Shown one piece after another: positions 27,009-35,076 of a stretch of DNA of 64,000 bases. The stretch covers positions 1-64,000 of the forward strand of contig PNKY01000005.1 in the NCBI GenBank assembly GCA_013822765.1, in the 5' to 3' direction. The notes below the pieces were generated by a model. It saw nothing but the letters and a program-made list of their open reading frames with translations, was not told the origin of the DNA and searched no databases. Origin of the DNA: Rhodospirillum sp. Its GTDB lineage: Bacteria > Pseudomonadota > Alphaproteobacteria > Dongiales > Dongiaceae. The position numbers and the translations under genes are program-made. Positions within the stretch are counted from its first letter, which is position 1, and every line of letters begins with the position of its first letter.

Positions 27009-28596
27009 CCACTCCTCGCTCGATCACCTGGTAGAGCACGAAGATCAGCAGCATCAACAGCGCAGCCGTCACCGCCGCGCCGCCCATGCGATAGGCGCCG
27101 AGCTGGTCGTAGAGCAGCAGCGTGAGATTGCGGATCTTGGCGTCGCCGAACAGCCCGACGCCGATCAGATCGCCGAGCGCCATCGCCGCCGCCATCGCGA
27201 GCGCCGTGCCGATGCTGGGCCGCAAGATCGGCCAGTCGATCAGCCGCCAGCGCGACCAGCCCGCGATGCCGAGCGCGCGGCACAGATGATCGTGCCGCGC
27301 TCGCGCGCGCTCGACCGCCGGGCGCAGGATCGCGGCGGCGAACGGCACCACCATGATCGCGTTGAGCAGCACGATGCCGAGAATCGCGCGCAGCGTGCCG
27401 TCCAGCGCGAGGCGCAGGATCAAGAAGCAGCCGAGGCCGAGCGCCATCGGCGACACCGCGATCGGCAGGATGAGCGCGCCGCGCAGGATCGCCGCCCGTC
27501 CCTTCTTGCCAGTCCGCCCGACCGCCTCGGCTAGCACCATCGGCAGCGCAAGCAACAGGGTCAGCAGCGCCGCCGGCACGGCAAGGCCGATGCTGGTCAA
27601 GGTCGCGCGCGCCACCAATCCCCAATCGAGCGTCGATTGGCCGAGACCCGCGAAGCCATCGGTGATGGTGGCTGCGACCGGACTCGCCAGCAACAGCACG
27701 GCGGCCGCGATCAACGCGCTGTCCATCACACGCGCGGGCAAAGGACGCCGTCCCCAATCCTGCTCCCGCGTGCGCCAGCCGCTGCCGATGACGGCGTCGC
27801 CGATCGCGCCCTGCGCCAGCGCCAGGCTCACCAGGTTCAAGGCGAGACCACCCAACGCCAGCACCGCAGCCTTGGGCGGATCGAACTCGAAGCGGATCGC
27901 CTCAAACACCGCGACTTCAAAGGTCGCCGAACTTGGCCCGCCGCCGAGCGCCAGCACGATCGCGAAGCTGCCGACGCACAGCATGAAAATGGTCGCCGCC
28001 GCATGCGGCAGATAGCGCCGCAGCATCGGCCACTCGATCAGCCGAAAGGTCGACCAGCCCGACATGCCGAGTTGCGCCGAGAGTCGCCAGCTCTCGACTG
28101 GGATCGAGTGCCAACCCGGCAGCAGCAACCGCACCGCCAGCGGCAGGTTGAAGAACACATGCGCCAGCACGACACCGCCGAGGCCGTAGATGTCCGGCTT
28201 GGCGTCCACGCCCGCCACCGCCAACGCGCGCGCCAGCCAACCGTTCTGGCCATAGATCGCGATGATGCCGAACACGGCCACCAGCGACGGCAGCACGATC
28301 GGCAGTGACATCAGCCCGAGCAGCGCGCGCCGTCCGGGAAAGCCGGTCTCACGCGCGAAGGCACGCGCCACCAGCATGCCGAACACCATCGACAGCAAGG
28401 TCGAAAGGCAAGCCTGGATCAGCGTGAAGCGCAGGATGCGCCACACATAGGCGCTGCCCAGCAGCGCGCCGATCTCTGCCTCGCCCGCCTGCGCGAACAG
28501 CATGAGCAGCGCTGCGCCGACCAGCGTGGTCAGCAGCAGCGCAACGCTCAGGCCGATCGCGTCGGCGCGGATTATTGGCCAGCGCTGTTCAGCCAT
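26989..28596 (-). CDS. thiP: Thiamine ABC transporter permease ThiP
   Basis: 535 residues with two fused permease halves, about 12 helices. Each half carries an EAA-type loop (RLSAQLGMSGWSTFRLIEWP near 200 and HLCRALGIAGWSRWRLIDWP near 445), as in ThiP and related FbpB-type permeases. It overlaps thiB by 25 bases and thiQ by 20 bases. Moves thiamine, and probably TMP and TPP, across the inner membrane. Confidence 0.92.
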   Translation of the reverse strand: MAEQRWPIIRADAIGLSVALLLTTLVGAALLMLFAQAGEAEIGALLGSAYVWRILRFTLIQACLSTLLSMVFGMLVARAFARETGFPGRRALLGLMSLPIVLPSLVAVFGIIAIYGQNGWLARALAVAGVDAKPDIYGLGGVVLAHVFFNLPLAVRLLLPGWHSIPVESWRLSAQLGMSGWSTFRLIEWPMLRRYLPHAAATIFMLCVGSFAIVLALGGGPSSATFEVAVFEAIRFEFDPPKAAVLALGGLALNLVSLALAQGAIGDAVIGSGWRTREQDWGRRPLPARVMDSALIAAAVLLLASPVAATITDGFAGLGQSTLDWGLVARATLTSIGLAVPAALLTLLLALPMVLAEAVGRTGKKGRAAILRGALILPIAVSPMALGLGCFLILRLALDGTLRAILGIVLLNAIMVVPFAAAILRPAVERARARHDHLCRALGIAGWSRWRLIDWPILRPSIGTALAMAAAMALGDLIGVGLFGDAKIRNLTLLLYDQLGAYRMGGAAVTAALLMLLIFVLYQVIERGVGGRAAP

Positions 28597-29585
28597 TCGT
28601 CGATCCAGGCGCTACGGTTCGCCGCCACCTCGTCCTGCGGCATCAGCAGCGTCTTCGACGGCACCGGCAGCTTGCGGAAGGCCTCCGGCAACGCATCGCC
28701 CAGGTCCACTACCGGATACATCCAGTTGGTGGTCGGGATCTTTTCCTGCGCCGGGCGCGAGACCAGGAAGGCGAGGAACTTCTGCGCCAGCTCTTGGCTG
28801 TCTGAGGTCTTCAACCGCGCCGCCACCTCGACCTGCAGATAGTTCCCTTCGGCGAAGTTCAGCGCCTTGTAGCGGTCGGTGTTCTCCATCATCTGGTGAT
28901 AGGCCGGCGACGTGGTGTAGCTCAGCACCAGCGGCGCCTCGCCCTTCAGGAACAGTCCGTAGCCTTCGCTCCAGCCCTTGGTGACGGTGAGCGTCTTCTT
29001 GGCGAGGTTCTGCCACACGCCGGCCGCCTCATCGCCCACGGCCTCCTTCACCCACAGCAGCAGGCCAAGGCCCGGGGTCGAGGTGCGCGGATCCATGTAG
29101 ATCAGCTTCGGCGTATCGCTCGCGGTCGCCAGCTCCGCCAGGCTTTGCGGCGGGTTCGGCAGCGTCTGGCTGTCATAGACGAACGCGAAATAGCCGTAGT
29201 CGTACGGCACGAAGTCGGCATCGTTCCACGCGATCGGCAGCTTCAGCGCCGACAGGTCGACGTCATGCGGCGCGACGAGGCCGGTCGCCTTGGTCTCGAC
29301 CGTCAGGTTGGTGTCGATGCCGAGCACGATGTCGGCCTGGGTCTCATCGCCTTCGAGCTTCAGGCGCGACAGCAACGCCGCGCCATCCTCCAGCGCAACC
29401 CACTCGATCTTGCATCCGCAGGTCGCCTCGAACTCCTTTTGCAAGACGGGGCCAGGGCCCCACTCCGCCACGAAGGAACTGTAGGTATAGATGGTCAGGG
29501 TCGGCTCATCGGCCGACAAGGCTGCTGGCGCGGCCGCGCTGGTTGCAATCACCGCCGCCAGCAGAGCGTAACGACGCGACATCAT
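28572..29585 (-). CDS. thiB: Thiamine-binding periplasmic protein ThiB
   Basis: 337 residues from ATG 29585, or 334 plus 2 from the next ATG at 29582; the GGAGGA site at 29595-29590 serves either. Sec signal MSRRYALLAAVIATSAAAPAALSA (basic then hydrophobic). Mature start LTIYTYSSFVAEWGPGP matches ThiB, followed by FEATCGCKIEWV and ADIVLGIDTNL. A longer frame to 29630 would run into the riboswitch expression platform and was rejected. First gene of thiBPQ. Confidence 0.93.
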   Translation of the reverse strand: MMSRRYALLAAVIATSAAAPAALSADEPTLTIYTYSSFVAEWGPGPVLQKEFEATCGCKIEWVALEDGAALLSRLKLEGDETQADIVLGIDTNLTVETKATGLVAPHDVDLSALKLPIAWNDADFVPYDYGYFAFVYDSQTLPNPPQSLAELATASDTPKLIYMDPRTSTPGLGLLLWVKEAVGDEAAGVWQNLAKKTLTVTKGWSEGYGLFLKGEAPLVLSYTTSPAYHQMMENTDRYKALNFAEGNYLQVEVAARLKTSDSQELAQKFLAFLVSRPAQEKIPTTNWMYPVVDLGDALPEAFRKLPVPSKTLLMPQDEVAANRSAWIDEWLNSAGQ

Positions 29586-29589
29586 ATCG

Positions 29590-29611
29590 TCCTCCACTAG
29601 GCGGCGGAGGA
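29590..29611 (-). promoter_or_regulatory. Shine-Dalgarno-sequestering hairpin of the TPP riboswitch
   Basis: TCCTCC (minus strand, 29611-29606) is complementary to the thiB ribosome-binding site GGAGGA (29595-29590) across a 10-nt loop. The alternative partner of the CCTCC segment is CGGCGGAGG in the 3' part of the aptamer (29658-29650), which pairs over nine bases with CCTCCGCCG (29610-29602). Confidence 0.75.
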
Positions 29612-29640
29612 AATCGAGAGCGATGCTCAAATCTCGCTTA

Positions 29641-29735
29641 ACTCAGATCCCTCCGCCGGCATTATCCGGATCAGGTTCTTCGGGTTGATGCGGTCGCGCA
29701 TCTCTCAGCCCGCTTGGGGCACCCCGTTGAGCGCG
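29641..29735 (-). ncRNA. TPP riboswitch (THI element) upstream of thiBPQ
   Basis: In minus-strand sense the aptamer has the conserved blocks ACGGGGTGCC, GGGCTGAGA, GAACCTGATC and GGATAATGCCGGCGGAGGG in the right order, matching the THI box. It binds thiamine pyrophosphate. The downstream sequence holds mutually exclusive pairings that would hide or expose the thiB ribosome-binding site, so control appears to be at translation initiation. Only about 40 bp separate it from the upstream kinase gene, so the promoter must be very close or lie in that gene. Confidence 0.95.
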
Positions 29736-29774
29736 CCCACCATGAGAACCGCGGCGGGCAATGTCAAGCGACTG

Positions 29775-30662
29775 TCACACGGCTTCGAGCCAGCGCGGCA
29801 CCCTGGGATCGTCGAAAAAACCCTCGCCGCGATGAAGGTAGGTGTCGGCAGTCCGCATCAACGCGTCGTCGCCACGGGCGGCCGCTTCCATCGCGCACCA
29901 GCTCCCCGCCACCAGGCAGAGCGTGGTTCTGAACAGCCCGATGCGCGCCAGCGCGGCTTCGCCGGCGTCGCCGAGAATGGCGGCAACGAAGCGCTGGGCG
30001 GCGTCATCGTCGTGAGCCGCGCGCTGCATCAACACCGAAGCCGGGTCCCAGGCGGGATCGGCCATCGACGAGAACTCCCAATCGACCAGCCACAGCCGGC
30101 CGTCCCCGCCCAGCAGGAAGTTGGCGGCGCTGGCATCGACATGCGCCGGCGCCAGCGGCCTCAGCGATCGCGCCAGGGCCGACTCCACCGGCTGCAGCGC
30201 CCGCCGGAAGGCCACGGCGCGCGCATGGGGATATTGGCCAAGATAGCGGTCGATCTCGCCGAACGGATGGCGTTCGCCCCGGAAGGGATGGTTGCTCCGC
30301 TGCAGGCGGAACAGCAGATCGCCGACCTGCTGCAACCGGTTTGCATCTGCCAGATCGCTGGCGTTCAGGGGCCGTGCGCCGGCCACGAACCGGGTCACCA
30401 GGAGTTTGTCATCGAGGAACAGGACGGGCGGCGCCAGACCGAGCTCAGCCGCGATTGCCGCGTTATGGGTTTCGACCGCGCGGTCGAGATAGCGCGTGGT
30501 CGGCCCGGCGACCCGGACAACGTAAGAGTCCCGGCCAACATCAAGGCGATAGGTCTGGTTCGTGATGCTGCCGAGTGGTTCGATCTGCCATCCCGCGCGG
30601 TCGCGGCCCGACAGGAACGGCACGTTTTCAAGGACTGCGGGATCGAGGGGCAATCGGTCCAA
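29775..30662 (-). CDS. APH/choline-kinase-fold phosphotransferase, possible thiamine kinase
   Basis: 295 residues. Kinase-like core: glycine-poor N-lobe LGSITNQTYRLDVGRDSYVVR, then a Brenner-type catalytic segment APAHVDASAANFLL (His-x-Asp...Asn) and the metal-binding LVDWEFSSMADPAWDPASV. The DWEFS motif is shared by choline kinase, LicA and bacterial thiamine kinase ThiK. The position immediately upstream of the riboswitch-controlled thiamine importer suggests a thiamine kinase (thiamine to TMP), but choline or aminoglycoside-type substrates are not excluded. Confidence 0.75.
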   Translation of the reverse strand: MDRLPLDPAVLENVPFLSGRDRAGWQIEPLGSITNQTYRLDVGRDSYVVRVAGPTTRYLDRAVETHNAAIAAELGLAPPVLFLDDKLLVTRFVAGARPLNASDLADANRLQQVGDLLFRLQRSNHPFRGERHPFGEIDRYLGQYPHARAVAFRRALQPVESALARSLRPLAPAHVDASAANFLLGGDGRLWLVDWEFSSMADPAWDPASVLMQRAAHDDDAAQRFVAAILGDAGEAALARIGLFRTTLCLVAGSWCAMEAAARGDDALMRTADTYLHRGEGFFDDPRVPRWLEAV

Positions 30663-30735
30663 TTTAGTTAAACTGTTCTTAACCGGGCCATGACACCCTT
30701 TCCTATCCCGTCACTGAAAGCAACATTCGAGATCC

Positions 30736-31629
30736 ATGTATCCTGACGCTCTATCGGTCGTGCTGGTTTCGGCGTCGCCGGCGACCATCGATCTGGTCCG
30801 CAACGCCTGCACCAATGGCGCGAGCACGACCATCCAGTTCGTCGCCACGGCCGACGGCGCCGCGGCGGCCCAGCACCTCTCCGATCTCAATGGCGCTGTC
30901 CTTGTGCTCGATAGCGACAACGGCATCCCGACGCCGGCTGCCATTCGCCCGCTGGTGCGGGAGGATGCGGTCGCCCCGGTGGTTGTCCTGACGCCTGAGT
31001 TCGTACCGGAAGTCGAGCGGGAACTGATCGAGGCCGGCGCCGCCGATGTGTTGCCGCTGACGGAATTGAACTACGGCAGCCTGCGCCGAGTCCTGCGCCA
31101 CGCCCTCGGCCACCACAACACGCAGCGCCGCGTAGCGCGCCTGACGCCGTTCGATCCCGTCACCGGCCTGATGACCCAGACCATGTTCTGGGAGATCCTC
31201 GCCCTCGCGGTCCGGCGCGGGCAGCGCAACCGCGACTTCTTCTCCCTCCTGCTGATCGATTTCGACTGGAGCAACCTCGCGCCCGACATCGCCGACCAGG
31301 CCATGCCCGTGCTGTTCAAGCGCTTTTCCGAGCGCATCAAGGCGGTGATGCGCGCCAGCGACACGGTGGCGAAGTTCGAGAAATCGCAGATCATCGTCCT
31401 GGCCGAATCCATGCCGCGGGTCGAGGACGTGCAGGTGGTGGCGGCCAAGATCCTCAGCGACATCACCGCGCCGAGCGCCTACGGCGATCGCTACGTCACG
31501 GTGCAAGCCGCCATCGGGATCGCGATCTACCCGACCAGCGGCAGCAATCCCGAGGACTTGCTGGTGCGGGCGAGCGATGCGCTGGCGACCTCCATGGAGC
31601 GCACCACCAACCGCTTTGCGTTCGGCTGA
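30736..31629 (+). CDS. Receiver-like plus degenerate GGDEF-domain protein
   Basis: 297 residues. The N-terminal ~120 residues look like a receiver fold (SVVLVSASPATIDLVRNA, AVLVLDSDNGIP, VAPVVVLTPEF, AGAADVLPL), with an Asp in the phosphorylation position but without a clear conserved Lys. Residues about 140-297 follow a GGDEF domain: FDPVTGLMTQTMFWEIL, FSLLLIDFDW and VQAAIGIAIYPTSGSNPEDLLVRASDALATSM. The active-site GGDEF is replaced by FEKSQ in SDTVAKFEKSQIIVLAES. It should therefore not make cyclic di-GMP; more likely a receptor, scaffold or regulatory pseudo-enzyme. Confidence 0.8.
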   Translation: MYPDALSVVLVSASPATIDLVRNACTNGASTTIQFVATADGAAAAQHLSDLNGAVLVLDSDNGIPTPAAIRPLVREDAVAPVVVLTPEFVPEVERELIEAGAADVLPLTELNYGSLRRVLRHALGHHNTQRRVARLTPFDPVTGLMTQTMFWEILALAVRRGQRNRDFFSLLLIDFDWSNLAPDIADQAMPVLFKRFSERIKAVMRASDTVAKFEKSQIIVLAESMPRVEDVQVVAAKILSDITAPSAYGDRYVTVQAAIGIAIYPTSGSNPEDLLVRASDALATSMERTTNRFAFG

Positions 31630-31772
31630 CCGGCAGATTTTGCCGCCTGGGCTCCGAGCGCAACCGCTCGGCACCTGAAAGATGCCGTAAATTCAACAGC
31701 TTCTCCGGAAAGGCCGGCGGCACGCCGCTTGCTTCGTATAGGACGTCCGAACCCTAGTTCGAGAGGTCCATC

Positions 31773-32237
31773 ATGCTGAACATGTTCTCCCGCTCGGAAA
31801 GCGCCGTGCCCGCGCCGCAAGCCGCGGCCAAGGCGCTGATCCGGCTGGTGCGCGAGCAGCCCGCCGCGGCCGCTCCCGCCAATCCCAAGCAGGCGCCGGC
31901 CCGCGCCGCCACCCGCACGCCCAGCGTCGGCCAGTACATCTATCACCTGCAGCATGACCTGAAGAGCTATGTGCGCGCTGAGACCGTGAACGCCGTGATC
32001 GGCGCCACGCCCGGCGAGATCCAGCGCGTCGCCCGCATCGTCGCCAAGCTGAAGGGCCGCTATCTCGCCACCCTGATGGACCTCGGCAACGTTCACAAAG
32101 GTCCGGTCGGCGATTCCGAAGTGCGAGAATTGCGCCGCGCCCGCGAGATGTACGAGGAAGTGGAGCTCGGCCTCACCCGCCTGCGCGAAGCGATCGAAGC
32201 CGGCGACCTGGAACTGGACGGCGTCAAGAACGACTGA
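31773..32237 (+). CDS. Conserved hypothetical protein, alanine/proline-rich N-terminus and helical C-terminus
   Basis: 154 residues; GAGAGG ribosome-binding site just upstream. Residues 1-50 are Ala/Pro-rich and likely disordered. Residues 55-150 are predicted helical and charged (SVGQYIYHLQHDLKSYVRAE, EIQRVARIVAKLKGRYLATL, REMYEEVELGLTRLREAIEAG), so a coiled-coil or helical-bundle protein. No membrane segment or signal. It follows the GGDEF-like gene by 143 bp on the same strand and ends three bases before the convergent SDR gene. I do not recognise the family. Confidence 0.65.
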   Translation: MLNMFSRSESAVPAPQAAAKALIRLVREQPAAAAPANPKQAPARAATRTPSVGQYIYHLQHDLKSYVRAETVNAVIGATPGEIQRVARIVAKLKGRYLATLMDLGNVHKGPVGDSEVRELRRAREMYEEVELGLTRLREAIEAGDLELDGVKND

Positions 32238-32240
32238 CCG

Positions 32241-33083
32241 CTACTTCCCCTTCTTTTTCCTCACTTCATCCCAATCGGCGTCGGTCAGTTCGCGCAGGAA
32301 GTTGAACTGGCCGGCGCCCTGCAGCCATTCGCCACCGTCGATGGTGACGACCTCGCCATTGATGTAGCCGGCACCGTCGGAGAGCAGGAACGCGGCGAGG
32401 TTCGCCAGCTCCTCATGCCGGCCCGGGCGCCCAAGCGGGTTATTGGTCTCGAACCTCTTAGCCATGTCCGGGCGCGGCACCAGGCGCTCCCACGCGCCTT
32501 GGGTCGGGAACGGTCCGGGCGCGATCGCGTTCAGGCGCACGCCCCTTCCTCCCCATTCCACCGCCAAGCTGCGGGTCATGGCGAGCACGCCGGCCTTGGC
32601 CATCGCCGACGGCACCACATAGGCCGAGCCGGTCCAGGCGTAGGTGGTCACGATGGAGATCACGCTGGCGCGGTGCTGCTCGGCGAGCCAGCGCCGGCCA
32701 CAACCGACCGTCACGTAGGCCGAGCCGTGCAGCACGATGCCGAGGACAGCGTCGATCGCGCGTGGCGACAGCTCCTCGGTCTTGGCGATGAAATTGCCGG
32801 CGGCGTTGTTGACCAGCGCATCCAGCGGCCCCTCCGCCCACAGCGCGTCTAGCATCGCATCGACCGCCGCCGCGTCGCGGATGTCGCACCGGTGCCACGC
32901 GACCCGGCCGGGTGCGCTCTGCTCCAGCCCGGCCGTGGCCTGCTTCAGCACCTCTTCGCGCCGGCCGCAGATGGCAAGGCTTGCGCCCAGCTCCAGGAAT
33001 CGTTTTCCCATCGACAGGCCAAGGCCCGTGCCGCCGCCGGTGACGAGGACTCGCTTGCCGCGCAACAGACCAGTCTCGAACAT
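32241..33083 (-). CDS. Short-chain dehydrogenase, 2,4-dienoyl-CoA reductase-like
   Basis: 280 residues from ATG at 33083, eight bases after GAGGA; an ATG 15 bases upstream lacks a ribosome-binding site. Rossmann motif VLVTGGGTGLGLSMG, NNAAGNF and Lys in VPSAMAKAGVLAMTRSLA. The usual SDR Tyr four residues before that Lys is absent (Ser-Ala-Met-Ala-Lys), as in the peroxisomal dienoyl-CoA reductase branch. The C-terminus GPFPTQGAWERL and INGEVVTIDGGEWL also fits that branch. Probable NADPH-dependent reduction of dienoyl-CoA in degradation of unsaturated fatty acids; supported by the acyl-CoA dehydrogenase and regulator encoded divergently. Confidence 0.82.
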   Translation of the reverse strand: MFETGLLRGKRVLVTGGGTGLGLSMGKRFLELGASLAICGRREEVLKQATAGLEQSAPGRVAWHRCDIRDAAAVDAMLDALWAEGPLDALVNNAAGNFIAKTEELSPRAIDAVLGIVLHGSAYVTVGCGRRWLAEQHRASVISIVTTYAWTGSAYVVPSAMAKAGVLAMTRSLAVEWGGRGVRLNAIAPGPFPTQGAWERLVPRPDMAKRFETNNPLGRPGRHEELANLAAFLLSDGAGYINGEVVTIDGGEWLQGAGQFNFLRELTDADWDEVRKKKGK

Positions 33084-33172
33084 CGCCAGTTTCCTCATTT
33101 AGCTTTAATTGCCGGGGATTATCTCCCGCCCTTGATTGCCTTGCCACCCCTGAACGTGTAAGACATCCCGCC

Positions 33173-33817
33173 ATGGCGCGCGATGCACTCAAGGAAGCCC
33201 GGAAGATTCAGTTGATGGAAGCCACCATCGACTGTATCGCCGCGAGCGGCTTCGCCGACCTCACCCTCGCTGACGTGGCAAAGGCCGCCGGCCTGAGCGT
33301 CGGCATCGTCAATTTCTATTTCCGCAGCAAGGACGTGCTGCTGATAGAGACCTTGCGCCACCTGGTCGCCGACTACATCGAGCAGACCAACGAGAACTTC
33401 CGCAGCGCCGGCCAGAGTGCGGCGGCGCAGGTCGAGGCGATGATCGACTCCGACTTTCACCGCACCGTCGCCAACCGCAAGAAGGTGACGGTCTGGTACG
33501 CCTTCTGGGGCGAGACGCGCTGGCGCCCGGAATTCCTCAAGATCTGCCAGGAGCTGTCCGATACCTTCCACAAGGAAACGACGGAGATCTTCGGCCGGCT
33601 GATCGCCGAGGGCGGCTACCAGAACCTGAACGCGGACCTGATCGCCCGCGGGTTCGACGCGATGATCGACGGGCTGTGGCTCGACATGCTGATCAACCCG
33701 AAGGCAGTCGACCGCGACGGCGCCAAGCAGGTCGTGCGCACCTATCTCGCCGGCATCTTCCCCAACGAGTTCGGCCGACAAAGCACCGGTGGCGCCGCCA
33801 AGGCCGCCACCGCTTGA
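33173..33817 (+). CDS. TetR-family regulator, BetI-like
   Basis: 214 residues. N-terminal HTH: RKIQLMEATIDCIAASGF, LTLADVAKAAGLSVGIVNFYF and RSKDVLLIETL, closest to the BetI branch. The C-terminal ligand-binding domain contains RKKVTVWYAFWGETRWRPEF, also BetI-like. No choline-betaine genes are nearby. With the SDR gene diverging 89 bp away and the acyl-CoA dehydrogenase and MFS genes following, it probably controls these neighbours (inferred). Confidence 0.85.
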   Translation: MARDALKEARKIQLMEATIDCIAASGFADLTLADVAKAAGLSVGIVNFYFRSKDVLLIETLRHLVADYIEQTNENFRSAGQSAAAQVEAMIDSDFHRTVANRKKVTVWYAFWGETRWRPEFLKICQELSDTFHKETTEIFGRLIAEGGYQNLNADLIARGFDAMIDGLWLDMLINPKAVDRDGAKQVVRTYLAGIFPNEFGRQSTGGAAKAATA

Positions 33818-33878
33818 CTTGCAGCGGCCCCGCGTGGGCCGCGTTCCGTGTACTCTTGCGTTCAACAGGTTGGTCGTC

Positions 33879-35054
33879 ATGTCCTATCCCCTGCCGAAGG
33901 AGGCGCGCGCCCTCCAGGCCGCCGTCCGCCGCTTTGTCGATGAAGAGCTGATTCCCTGGGAAGTGCATGCCGAGATGAACCACGGCGAAGTGCCGCCGGA
34001 AATCCTGGCGCGCCAGAAAAAGGCCGCGCGCGACCTCGGCCTCAGCTCGATGGACGCGCCCAGGAAGCTCGGCGGCGGCGGGATGTCCATGCTGCTGCAG
34101 GCGGTGGCGCAGGAGCAGACCGGCCGCGTCACCAACGCCCTCGGCTGGCGCTTCTCCAACGTGCAGAGCTGGATGACGGAAGCCTGCTCGCCTTACCAGA
34201 TCGAGACCTGGGTGAAGCCGCTGATCGCGGACCAGCGCCATGAATGCTACGCCATCACCGAAGCCGAGGCCGGCTCCGACGTCGACGCCATCCAGGCGAC
34301 TGCGCGGCGCGACGGCGAGCACTACGTGCTGAACGGCGAGAAGTGGCACGTCACCTCCGGCAACCTGGCCGACGTCATCATTTTCCAGGGCAAGCTGGTC
34401 GACGGGCCGAATGCCGGGGCGCATTGCCTGTTCTTCGTCGACAGCGATACGCCGGGCATCGAGATGGTGCGCTCGCCCGCCTATTCGCACACCTTCGCCG
34501 CGCATCACCCGATCTATCGCTTCAAGGACGTACGTGTGCCCGCCGCCAATCGCATCGGCGAGGAAGGCGACGGCATGGGCTTCACCCGCGACTGGTTCCG
34601 CTATGAGCGGCTGATGATCGGCGCGCGCTGCTGCGGCGCGGCGGCGCGCCTGATCGATGAGGCAACCGCCTTCGCCAAGGACCGCACCGTGTTCGGCGAG
34701 AAGCTGGCCGACAAGCAGGCGATCCAGTTCATGCTGGCCGACAGCCTGACAGAGCTGTGGGCGGCGCGACTGATGGTCTATCGCACCGCCGAAGCGATCG
34801 ATGCCGGCGAGGACGTGAAGGTCAGCCACGCACAGAGCTCGATGGTGAAGCTCTACGCCTCGGAGATGGCGAACCGCGTCGCCGACCGGGCGGTGCAGAT
34901 CTTCGGCGGCCGCGGCTATATGCGCGAGAACGTGGCCGAGCGCTTCTATCGCGAGCTGCGCGTCGAGCGCATCTGGGAAGGCGCCAGCGAGATCCAGCGT
35001 CTGATTATTGCGAATGGATTGTTGAAGCGCGGGCAAGCGCCGCTGGTCGAATAA
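33879..35054 (+). CDS. Acyl-CoA dehydrogenase
   Basis: 391 residues from ATG at 33879; a longer frame upstream overlaps the regulator. Family motifs: CYAITEAEAGSDVDAIQATA (FAD/substrate binding), EKWHVTSGNLADVII, FGEKLADKQAIQFMLAD, VQIFGGRGYMRENVAERFYRE and RIWEGASEIQRLIIANGLLK (C-terminal region with Glu catalytic base position). FAD enzyme of fatty-acid or branched-chain acyl-CoA beta-oxidation. Located 61 bp downstream of the TetR gene, and 22 bp upstream of an MFS gene. Confidence 0.9.
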   Translation: MSYPLPKEARALQAAVRRFVDEELIPWEVHAEMNHGEVPPEILARQKKAARDLGLSSMDAPRKLGGGGMSMLLQAVAQEQTGRVTNALGWRFSNVQSWMTEACSPYQIETWVKPLIADQRHECYAITEAEAGSDVDAIQATARRDGEHYVLNGEKWHVTSGNLADVIIFQGKLVDGPNAGAHCLFFVDSDTPGIEMVRSPAYSHTFAAHHPIYRFKDVRVPAANRIGEEGDGMGFTRDWFRYERLMIGARCCGAAARLIDEATAFAKDRTVFGEKLADKQAIQFMLADSLTELWAARLMVYRTAEAIDAGEDVKVSHAQSSMVKLYASEMANRVADRAVQIFGGRGYMRENVAERFYRELRVERIWEGASEIQRLIIANGLLKRGQAPLVE

Positions 35055-35076
35055 CGGCTGCCTTGGGGGACATGTC

